NCBI GenBank assembly: GCA_030063045.1
Contig: JAQSEB010000109.1
Span: 310,001-374,000, forward strand
Source: Pratylenchus scribneri
Taxonomy: Eukaryota > Nematoda > Chromadorea > Rhabditida > Pratylenchidae
Direction: 5' to 3'
Length of the DNA: 64,000 nucleotides
Under the pieces are notes generated by a model that saw nothing but the letters and a program-made list of their open reading frames with translations, had not been told where the DNA came from and made no database searches. Each line of letters begins with the position of its first letter. Positions within the stretch are counted from its first letter, which is position 1. The translations under genes were made by a program, and so were the position numbers. Positions 20,932 to 30,955 of the stretch are shown in pieces.

Positions 20932-22280
20932 TTTTTAATATTTAATATAATTTCTGTCAAATTTAACAAATAAATGGTAATTATAATTGCGAATATTAAA
21001 AATTTTTAATAAATTTAATTTTAATTTATAGAGTAAATTTCAATTCTAAATGTATTTGATAAAAAATAATATGAAAACAATATAGAATAAATTTTTTTTT
21101 TGCTGGAATGATAATATAAAATTGTATCTTTAAAATGTTTTTAAAAAATTTTTAATACGAAATTATTCAATAAAATTTTTAATTATTTTAAATAATTTTG
21201 GCACGCTTTTTATGGGTGCAAATTTTTTGCCATGTGTTTTAAATTGTTGCCGAGAAAATGAAAAGAAAATAATATTTTTTGGCTACATTCTTTTATCGAG
21301 GAAATAAATTTTTTACAAAAAATAATAAATTATTTATTCAATATAAATTTAATCACATTCATCAGAAAATGTTTAAAATTTAATTAAAATAATTATACCA
21401 ATTGATTTCTCTATCTTTTAAAATTGATAATTAACAAAAAATCATTAATTAATTTTTTTCTTTCAAAATTAAATTTTTTGAAAATTTGCACTTTTATTTA
21501 AAGTGTAAATCTTCGTAAAAGAGCATTTTTTCACGACTAGAGCAATCTTTGAAAATTAAAATAACATTTAAATTTATTTTAATTAATTTTTCCCTGCAAG
21601 GTTATTATTGTAAAAATTTATCACTGAAAGGTCATTTTTGATTTAATTTTTCACTGGGGTTTGTTTAGTGGCAATTTTTTAATTAAAATCTTCGTCTATA
21701 ATTTAAAATTTCAAAAATTTCTTATCAAAATTCAACTTATATTAGCAGTGAATTATCCTCGTTTAAAAATTTAACTAATTATTTTTGAGTATTTTAAATT
21801 CGATAAAACAATTAATTTTTATTTGACCTCATCGTTTTCATAGACAGTGTATTTTATTTTGAAAAGAAATCTGGAAATTCAAAAAGATAAATGCGAGAAT
21901 ATTCAATTGCGGTTAAAAACAGACTTTTAATAGTGAATAATTTCGATGGATTTTACCATCTGCTACATAAGAAATTTGCCAACTTACAAATTAATTGTTA
22001 ATGAAAAGATTTTCTACCCCAAAATTATTGAAATCTGAAATTATTTTTTAGCCTGAAAAATGTACATTATTTTGAATAATGATGTCTCAATTCTATGAAA
22101 TAATCCGATGAGCAGCTGAAAATTTCCATCTATAGAATTAATAATTATCCATAAAAAATTTTTCAGAATTATTAATTTCAAAATTAATTACTGAGAGCAA
22201 ATAAAATGTAAACAAAATTTATTGTAAAATTTTTATTTAAATAAGAAGTCAGTTTAAAATTGTAAAAATAATAGAAATAC

Positions 22281-22524
22281 ATATGTTGCCGCTAAAGTTG
22301 AAATTCCGCTAAAAAGTTGAAATTTTTACACACTATCTCGCCGAAGAAGCATAGCACCAAACCCTATGCCTTGCCCTAGCCCTAACCCTAAACCCATGCC
22401 GGCTCTTCACTAACCCTAACCCTAGCGCTAGTTTTTCGAAAACTCAACTTTTCTCTGCTTCTCTAACGAAAATAATGTCTAAATTTCAACTTTAGCGGAA
22501 TTTCAACTTTAGCGCCGACATATA
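22281..22524. mobile_element. MITE-like inverted-repeat element with a telomere-like core
   Basis: The left end ATATGTTGCCGCTAAAG and the right end CTTTAGCGCCGACATAT are imperfect inverted repeats, and the homology continues inward (AAATTCCGCTAAA against TTTAGCGGAATTT). The core holds CCCTAGCCCTAACCCTAAAC and CTAACCCTAACCCTAG. A TA target duplication is possible but cannot be shown. An identical copy lies at 26158-26401. Confidence 0.65.
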
Positions 22525-22567
22525 TTTTCGATTGTGAAAATATACATATTTAAAATTTTTACTTTTT

Positions 22568-22790
22568 GCCAATCATGGTAACGGAAACATCAATTGTTCC
22601 TTTTTGAAGGGATGGATTAAAGTATCTCGATATGGCCGAAATGGTCCAAAGACTGCCCAAAGGGTAGAAAAAAGATAGCCAATTTATTTGTAAATAGATG
22701 AAAAATCTTTATGTCACATTCACCACAGCTATTAACATACGTTCAGGAAAAAAAAGGCACGAAAAGCTTCAAATAGTAAGCAATTTGAAA
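22568..22790 (-). pseudogene. decayed copy of receptor exon 5
   Basis: The sequence follows exon 5 of gene B (22888-23106) closely, including the TCTCGATATGGCCGAAA segment coding for the FRPYR motif, but has frame-breaking changes. It lies directly downstream of exon 5, so it is a relic of an older tandem duplication. The same relic is at 26445-26667, so it predates the 3.88-kb duplication. Confidence 0.7.
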
Positions 22791-22887
22791 TTTTTAATAA
22801 TCATATTAAATAACTATTTAATGTATTTTCTTTATTCGTTCATAGTTGATATTTCAAAATTGCAGTTTCAAATTTCATGTTGCCGAA

Positions 22888-24828
22888 TCATTGTGGCAGA
22901 ACATCAACAGTTGCTTTTTTGAAAGGGGCCATCAACGCATCTCGATATGGCCGAAAGGTCCAAAGTGTGGCCAAAGGATTGAAAATGGGAAGCCAACTAT
23001 TTAGCAAATAAATGAAAAATCCTTCGTTCACATTTGCCACTCCTAGGAACATGGAATGGATGAAAAAAAGGCCAAAACAAGTTTGAGAAATAAGCGGAAA
23101 AGTTGCCTGAAATTGATTAAGAAATAATTCGAAGTTTAACAATTTAAAATTTTCACAATATTTCTTTTTTAGAATAACAGTGCAAATATAATGTCCGAAA
23201 GAATATCTATTTAATTACTAGAAAAACATATGTATTTTCAGGAAAATATAAAAATGTATTTAAAAAAACATTAATATTTTTAAGAAAATTATTGGTAAAT
23301 TAAAACACAAATTTATAAAAAAATGCTACAAAATAATAATGTTTTCAGGAAAAATAAAAATATTAAAAAATTTATTTTTCATATCAGTAAAGACAAATAT
23401 GTCTTTTCCTAAAAATATAAATTTCTTATTTTCAAGAAAAAATGAATTTTTCAGAAAAAAAAAAAACAAATTTTTACTAGAAAAAGCAAAAATATTAAAA
23501 AATAAACAAAAATTTTGTATTTTCAGGAAAAAAAATATTTACCAGAAAAACGAAACTTATATAATTTAAGTAAAAAAATTTTCTGGATATATTCTATAAA
23601 AACTAAAAATTTGTAATCATAACATATATTTTCCAAAAAAATAGTAATTTTTATATGAAATATATCCATAGATAAAATTTGATTGAACTTACAATAATAA
23701 TTAAACTTTTTGTCAATTGTTTATTCAGCTCCTTTAACCGTTCATTCATTGCATTGGCAGTCACATATTTGACCATTTGACGACCGCAAAAAATAATAAT
23801 TGAATAGGAGAGTAAATAGTTTATATTAAGTATTAAAATCATAATTTTAATTTTAGATCCCTGTTTTCGGATTTTAAAAAATTAAATAGATTTGTTAACT
23901 AATAATTATTCGGTACTTTTCCGTTATGGGCCACCCTACCCTTACAAAAATTATGAAATTTATTCTCAGAGGTAATTTTGGGTGCTTATCAAGAATTTGA
24001 CATCATTTTCATAATATCAAGCCAATTTAATAAGAAAATGCCAAATTTTACGAAGAAAATGCTGGAGGGAACCAAGGATAATTTGCTAGGGTGGCCCATA
24101 ACGGAAAAGTACCAATTATTCTTATTACATTCAATTCAAATGCCGTAAATGTGATATTTTCATTGAATTCAATGGAAAAAGCAGAAAAATCAATATCATT
24201 ATTCAAAAATGGCTTTTTAATTGCATAATAATAGCCATACATTATTAACAATGAACAAATTAGTGGTGCAGTAAGAAATAGCAAATATCGAGACAAGGTT
24301 ATTTTCTTGTTTCTAAAATTATTTTATTAAAACGTAAATTAAATAATTACCTATTTAGGACCAAATAACGGTAAAGAAATTGAACTGGTAGGATGAATAC
24401 ATCCAATTGGAAGAAAAAATGCCATAAAAATACCAATAACCATAAATACATTGGGTCATTGAAAAAAGGACGAAATAGACCGGAAAAAATCAAATATCCT
24501 TCAAATATGAATAAATTGTTTCCATTTTTATCAATAAAAGTTGCATACTAAAAAGGGAATTTAATGATATTGGATAATTTATTTATTTAATAAATCCACT
24601 TAATATTAGGATCGAATATTATTTAAATGTAGATCTCACTGGTATTCCAATACAAAAAACAAGCAAGAGAAGAAAGTCAAGAATGCATGTTTGGAGCAGT
24701 ACCCGACTATGGAGCCACATTTCTTTTGGTGTTCGATGAAGGATAAGCCAAAGAAGGGTAAAATTCAGCAAAAAACCCAATGGAGGAATTATGAGGGAAT
24801 TTATGCGGAAAATTGAATTCAATGCCAT
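22888..24828 (-). CDS. serpentine chemoreceptor B (Str superfamily-like), 5 exons
   Basis: Exons: 24640-24828, 24351-24547, 24129-24312, 23693-23860 and 22888-23106, giving 318 residues with all phases intact. It has the same seven-helix plan and motifs as gene A (RTPKEMW, NERLKELNKQLTKS, NPLATLWTFRPYRDAL). Exon 1 is closer to gene A (MALNSIFRINS), while exon 5 is identical in protein to gene C, so the gene is a mosaic made by unequal exchange or conversion. Intron 3 holds a 202-bp MITE at 23912-24113. Exon 4 begins with GGA instead of the GAA of its paralogues, a Glu-to-Gly change at the junction. It is probably expressed in sensory neurons like other Str-type receptors; this is inference. 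Confidence 0.8.
23912..24113. mobile_element. hAT-type MITE in intron 3 of receptor B
   Basis: The terminal inverted repeats are GGTACTTTTCCGTTATGGGC and GCCCATAACGGAAAAGTACC, 202 bases apart outer edge to outer edge. The insertion is flanked by an exact 8-base target duplication AATTATTC (23904-23911 and 24114-24121). The paralogous intron of gene C has a single AATTATTC at this point (about 27781-27788), which is the empty site. An 8-bp duplication points to the hAT superfamily. Confidence 0.92.
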
Positions 24829-26157
24829 TTTTTAATATTAAATATAATTTCTGGAAAATTTAACAAATTAATGGTAATTATAATTGCGAATATTAAATAT
24901 TTTTAATAAATTTTTTTTTAATTTATACGGTAAATATCAATTCCAAATGTATTTGATAAAAATTAATATGAAAACATTAAATAAAATTTTTTTGCTGTAG
25001 TGATAATAAAATTGTATTTTTAAATCTTTATGAAAAATTTTAATATCAAATGACTCAATAAAATTTTACATAATTTTGGCACGCTTTTTATGGAAGCAAA
25101 TTTTTTGCCATGTGTTTTAAATTGTTGCCGAGAAAATGAAAAGAAAATAATATTTTTTGGCTACATTCTTTTATCGAAGAAATAAATTTTTTACAAAAAA
25201 TAACAAATTATTTATTCAATATAAATTTAATCACATTCATCAGAAAATGTTTAAAATTTAATTAAAATAATTATACCAATTGATTTCTCTATCTTTTAAA
25301 ATTGATAATTAACAAAAAATCATTAATTAATTTTTTCTTTCAAAATTAAATTTTTTGAAAATTTGCACTTTTATTTAAAGTGTAAATCTTCGTAAAAGAG
25401 CATTTTTTCACGACTAGAGCAATCTTTGAAAATTAAAATAACATTTAAATTTATTTTAATTAATTTTTCCCTGCAAGGTTATTATTGTAAAAATTTATCA
25501 CTGAAAGGTCATTTTTGATTTAATTTTTCACTGGGGTTTGTTTAGTGGCAATTTTTTAATTAAAATCTTCGTCTATAATTTAAAATTTCAAAAATTTCTT
25601 ATCAAAATTCAACTTATATTAGCAGTGAATTATCCTCGTTTAAAAATTTAACTAATTATTTTTGAGTATTTTAAATTCGATAAAACAATTAATTTTTATT
25701 TGACCTCATCGTTTTCATAGACAATGTATTTTATTTTGAAAAGAAATCTGGAAATTCAAAAAGATAAATGCGAGAATATTCAATTGCGGTTAAAAACAGA
25801 CTTTTAATAGTGAATAATTTCGATGGATTTTGCCATCTGCTACATAAGAAATTTGCCAACTTACAAATTAATTGTTAATGAAAAGATTTTCTACCCCAAA
25901 ATTATTGAAATCTGAAATTATTTTTTAGCCTGAAAAATGTACATTATTTTGAATAATGATGTCTCAATTCTATGAAATAATCCGATGAGCAGCTGAAAAT
26001 TTCCATCTATAGAATTAATAATTATCCATAAAAAATTTTTCAGAATTATTACTTTCAAAATTAATTACTGAGAGCAAATAAAATGTAAACAAAATTTATT
26101 GTAAAATTTTTATTTAAATAAGAAGTCAGTTTAAAATTGTAAAAATAATAGAAATAC

Positions 26158-26401
26158 ATATGTTGCCGCTAAAGTTGAAATTCCGCTAAAAAGTTGAAAT
26201 TTTTACACACTATCTCGCCGAAGAAGCATAGCACCAAACCCTATGCCTTGCCCTAGCCCTAACCCTAAACCCATGCCGGCTCTTCACTAACCCTAACCCT
26301 AGCGCTAGTTTTTCGAAAACTCAACTTTTCTCTGCTTCTCTAACGAAAATAATGTCTAAATTTCAACTTTAGCGGAATTTCAACTTTAGCGCCGACATAT
26401 A
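26158..26401. mobile_element. MITE-like inverted-repeat element with a telomere-like core, second copy
   Basis: It matches the element at 22281-22524 in position within the duplicated block, so it was copied with the block and did not insert independently. Confidence 0.65.
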
Positions 26402-26444
26402 TTTTCGATTGTGAAAATATACATATTTAAAATTTTTACTTTTT

Positions 26445-26667
26445 GCCAATCATGGTAACGGAAACATCAATTGTTCCTTTTTGAAGGGATGGATTAAAGT
26501 ATCTCGATATGGCCGAAATGGTCCAAAGACTGCCCAAAGGGTAGAAAAAAGATAGCCAATTTATTTGTAAATAGATGAAAAATCTTTATGTCACATTCAC
26601 CACAGCTATTAACATACGTTCAGGAAAAAAAAGGCACGAAAAGCTTCAAATAGTAAGCAATTTGAAA
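26445..26667 (-). pseudogene. decayed copy of receptor exon 5, second copy
   Basis: It is the duplicate of the relic at 22568-22790, lying directly downstream of gene C exon 5. Confidence 0.7.
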
Positions 26668-26764
26668 TTTTTAATAATCATATTAAATAACTATTTAATG
26701 TATTTTCTTTATTCGTTCATAGTTGATATTTCAAAATTGCAGTTTCAAATTTCATGTTGCCGAA

Positions 26765-28498
26765 TCATTGTGGCAGAACATCAACAGTTGCTTTTTTGAA
26801 AGGGGCCATCAACGCATCTCGATATGGCCGAAAGGTCCAAAGTGTGGCCAAAGGATTGAAAATGGGAAGCCAACTATTTAGCAAATAAATGAAAAATCCT
26901 TCGTTCACATTTGCCACTCCTAGGAACATGGAATGGATGAAAAAAAGGCCAAAACAAGTTTGAGAAATAAGCGGAAAAGTTGCCTGAAATTGATTAAGAA
27001 ATAATTCGAAGTTTAACAATTTAAAATTTTCACAATATTTCTTTTTTAGAATAACAGTGCAAATATAATGTCCGAAAGAATATCTATTTAATTACTAGAA
27101 AAACATATGTATTTTCAGGAAAATATAAAAATGTATTTAAAAAAACATTAATATTTTTAAGAAAATTATTGATAAATTAAAACACAAATTTATAAAAAAA
27201 TGCTACAAAATAATAATGTTTTCAGGAAAAATAAAAATATTAAAAAATTTATTTTTCATATCAGTAAAGACAAATATGTCTTTTCCTAAAAATATAAATT
27301 TCTTATTTTCAAGAAAAAATGAATTTTTCAGAAAAAAAAAAAACAAATTTTTACTAGAAAAAGCAAAAATATTAAAAAATAAACAAAAATTTTGTATTTT
27401 CAGGAAAAAAAATATTTACCAGAAAAACGAAACTTATATAATTTAAGTAAAAAAATTTTCTGGATATATTCTATAAAAACTAAAAATTTGTAATCATAAC
27501 ATATATTTTCCAAAAAAATAGTAATTTTTATATGAAATATATCCATAGATAAAATTTGATTGAACTTACAATAATAATCAAGCTTTTAGTCAATTGTTTA
27601 TTCAACTCTTTCAGCCGTTCATTCATTGCATTGGCGGCCACATATTTGACCATTTGTCGACCACAAAAAATAATTATTGAATAGGAGAGTAAATAGTATA
27701 TATTAAGTATTAAAATCATAATTTTAATTTTAGATTCCTGTTTTCGGATTTTAAAAAATTAAGTAGATTTGTTAATTAATAATTATTCACACTTACATTC
27801 AATTCAAATGCCGTAAATGTGATATTTTCATTGAATTCAATGGAAAAAGCAGAAAAATCAATATCATTATTCAAAAATGGCTTTTTAATTGCATAATAAT
27901 AGCCATACATTATTAACAATGAACAAATTAGTGGTACAGTAAGAAATAGCAAATATTGAGACAATGTTATTTTCTTGTTTCTAAAATTATTTTATTAAAA
28001 CGTAAATTAAATAATTTTACCTATTTAAGACCAAATAACGGTAAAGAAATTGAATTGGTAGGATGAATACATCCAATTGGAAGAAAAAATGCCATAAAAA
28101 TACCAATAACCATAAACACATTGGGTCATTGAAAAAGGGACGAAATAGACCGGAAAAAATCAAATATCCTTCAAATATGAATAAATTGTTTCCATTTTTA
28201 TCAATAAAAGTTGCATACTAAAAAGGAAATTTAATGATATTGGATAATTTGTTTATTTAATAAATCCACTTAATATTAGGATCGAATATTATTTAAATGT
28301 AAATCTCACTGGAATTCCAATACACATAATGAACAAAAGAAGAATGTCCAGAATGCATGTTTGGAGCAGTACCCGACTATGGAGCCACATTTCTTTGGGT
28401 ATTCGATGAAGAATAAGCCAAAGGAGGGCAAAATTCAGCAAAAAACCCAATGGTGGAATTAACAGGGAATTTATGTGAAAAAGTGAATTCAATGTCAT
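26765..28498 (-). CDS. serpentine chemoreceptor C (Str superfamily-like), 5 exons
   Basis: Exons: 28310-28498, 28021-28217, 27797-27980, 27570-27737 and 26765-26983, giving 318 residues with intact phases. Seven hydrophobic segments are spread over the exons as in A and B. Exon 1 reads MTLNSLFHINS and has HRIPKEMW in place of the HRTPKEMW of its paralogues; exon 1 is closer to gene D than to B. Exons 4 and 5 are nearly identical to gene B. No defect is visible. The empty target site for the MITE of gene B lies in intron 3. The gene is last in the A-B-C tandem and lies about 2.5 kb from the 3' end of paramyosin, on the same strand. Confidence 0.8.
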
Positions 28499-30955
28499 TT
28501 TAATATAAAATTCTGTTAAATTTAATACTTAAATTTATTTTGTTTGACAAATAAAAATAATGACTTTAAATAAATGTTCCAAAAATTTTATTTATATATT
28601 TTTTGATCTAATTTGATTAAGTAAATTCAATTCAAAAGTTGTTAAAAATGAGGAATAACTGTGAATATTTTCAACTGATTTCAATTACTATCATACGACA
28701 TTTTCCAACAAAAAAAAATATTAAATATTAATGAAAAGATTTTTAGCAGTTCGAACTTAATTTGTAAGTAAATATCTCCAATTCTATGAAATTACATATT
28801 AATTAAACATAATGAACACCTGCGGTGCTTCCATTGAAATAAAAGAAATTTCAAAAGGTCAACATTATTTCATTAAAAAAAGGTGTCTCTATCGACTATG
28901 ACATTTCTGCTGAATATTTATTATATTGCATGTTGCATCATCATTGGATATTTTTCGGAGTGGAACGGTTCGTGGCGAAAGCTAATAGCTAGGCGCCTAA
29001 TGAATGGTTTAGAATGTTTTATATATCATTGAATAAAGCAAAAAATTCTCTATCAGTCCATATAAAAATCAAATTTTAAAACATAATTTTACATTTTTTA
29101 AAATTCAAAAACCTTCAAATTTGACCCAATTTGGCCCACTTTTATTCAAAATATCAAAACTTTTTTTTATTTAAAACATTATAAACTGTTTTTTATATCA
29201 TTAGATAGATAATGCATTGCTCTATTAAATGAATTAAAAAAATTAATTATGGTTTGGTTTAGAATAAGATTAAAAAAAAACTGGTCCGCCACGAACCGGC
29301 CGGCCACGAACCGTCGCGTACCCGATTTTTTTTTTTTATTAATTATTTGTCTTGATCGAAAATTTATCAAAAATGAGAGTAAGATTTTTAATAATTAAAA
29401 ATATAAATGCTTTGGAATCCCGTGAATCCTTCTGTGGAATCCTAGGACTAAATCTTTCTGGATTCCCGAAACTAAATCCAAGGGGCCATGGCAATGGGTT
29501 AAAATGGATCAGCTTCTTCCGATTCCATAATTGGTATTAAAACTTTAATTATTTCGAATTAATTTAATTATGAAAGTTTTAATAATGAATTAATTTTAAA
29601 TGAAATCTGAAAAATTTACTTAGATTCTTTTTAATTCCTAAAATAATAAAATTCATGGAATATATAATGAGAGAGAATTTTCCTCTCTATAAAACCATAC
29701 CAAGATCATGAATGATTCAATACTTGATTAAGTTTTTTTTAAAATATACGAATAATAAATGGTTATTTATTTATTTCCTTTGAAAAAAATGGTTATTTAT
29801 TTTTTTTTTCAAGAAAAAATGGTTATTTATTTCCTTCGAGAAAAATGGATAGCTAGATGAGATGACTTTAGGGCATGTCGAATTTATTGTGAAAAAATTT
29901 CGTTGCCAATTTAATTTCCTTCTCATCCCTTATTGGATTACAAAATTCAAATTTCAACACAAAATTCTACTTAAATGTTTATTATTGGTGGCACCGACAA
30001 AAAACAACATCATATGTGTGTGAATAAAAAAATGAAAAAAAAATGTTTACATATAATGTTGGTGTATTGTGTTTTGATTAAATACGGTCGGTAAGTGGTG
30101 TGATTATTATATTTTGTGTAAAATGTGTTGCTTGCTGCTGCTTAATTCGTTGTTGAACCTGATTTTGTGCTGCATTTTGTTGTTGATTTTGTTGTTGTTT
30201 GAGCTGCCGCGCGCCGCACATTTTTGTGTTGTCGCCGAGATGGTTTACAATTTTTAATAAAATTGGGTGACTATTTTATTTGTATATGTGTTTTGAGACA
30301 ATTCCACGGGGTTCACACATTATTTTTTGAGAGGCACATTTTTGTGCCATTTTTGAAAAGTTTATTTTGTGTGAAATTCCCCTGCGTGGAATGTTTATGT
30401 GGTGTGGTGAAAACAAAGGATTGAAAAAATAAAACAAAAAAAATTATAATGAAAAATGATCAAAAATTGAAAAATGATCAAAAAATGTTGACACAAAAAA
30501 TTGTGAAAAATGATCAAAAAATGTTGACACAATAAAATGTGTGTGTATTTTAAAGCAATTCTATTTGAATACACTGAAAGCAAAAATGAAAAAAAATAAA
30601 GCCGTGGTTGCTTTGAGAGAAAAAATGCAAAAAATGAAGAGAATAAAAATGATGAGATGAAGAGAATTTTGATGATGATGATTTGATGAATATGGGATGG
30701 ATGACTAGGCACTTGTTCAATGGAAACATGATAAAATTTCATGTTCCATTTTAATGGGATCAATAGCAGAGAAGTGGTTTTTGGTTGGAAATCTCATAAA
30801 TATTTTTTTTTAAATTTATTAATCTCCTTAAAATTTTAAAATTGCTCTGCTATTGATTTATGTGGTAAAAAGAAAGGGAAGGGGTTGGGTCAGTCAGTCA
30901 GTCCTCGTCGTTCATTGATATTATTCACAAATTCTTCACGTGTTTCTATGTTCGT
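28499..30955. other. intergenic region between paramyosin and receptor C
   Basis: It includes the probable paramyosin 3' UTR (a minus-strand AATAAA at about 30815-30820). A minus-strand open frame at about 30083-30290 is Gln/Asn-rich (LKQQQNQQQNAAQNQ) and may be a small gene or UTR noise. Short direct repeats of AAAAATGATCAAAAA lie at 30455-30530. Confidence 0.5.
28960..29325. mobile_element. possible degenerate inverted-repeat element
   Basis: The left segment CGGAGTGGAACGGTTCGTGG and, on the opposite strand, CGGGTACGCGACGGTTCGTGG-type sequence on the right form an imperfect inverted repeat around about 300 bases of AT-rich DNA. The right end has two tandem CCACGAACCG words. No target duplication is evident. 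Confidence 0.4.

Larger units (their letters stand above)
20932..22887. other. intergenic region between receptors A and B, part of a recent duplication
   Basis: This stretch is AT-rich without an intact gene. It carries an inverted-repeat element at 22281-22524 and a decayed receptor exon at 22568-22790. From about 21201 it is almost identical to 25079 onwards at an offset of 3877-3878 bases. Confidence 0.7.
21201..23870. repeat. segmental duplication, copy 1 (partner 25079-27747)
   Basis: The two blocks match almost base for base with only scattered substitutions (for example TGGGTGC/TGGAAGC near the left end) and one or two indels. They cover the intergenic DNA plus exons 5 and 4 of receptors B and C. 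Weaker homology extends on both sides, to 20745/24642 and beyond 24130/27797. Confidence 0.92.
24829..26764. other. intergenic region between receptors B and C, duplicate of 20932-22887
   Basis: It contains the second copies of the telomere-core element (26158-26401) and of the decayed exon 5 (26445-26667), and no intact gene. Confidence 0.7.
25079..27747. repeat. segmental duplication, copy 2 (partner 21201-23870)
   Basis: It is nearly identical to 21201-23870 at an offset of 3877-3878 bases. Even long intronic A/T runs are conserved, which indicates a very recent duplication or gene conversion. Confidence 0.92.

Noticed and set aside
30395..30763. 122-codon minus-strand ORF downstream of paramyosin
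   Set aside because: It is made of Phe/Leu/His from A-rich short tandem repeats and lies in the likely 3' UTR or intergenic DNA.
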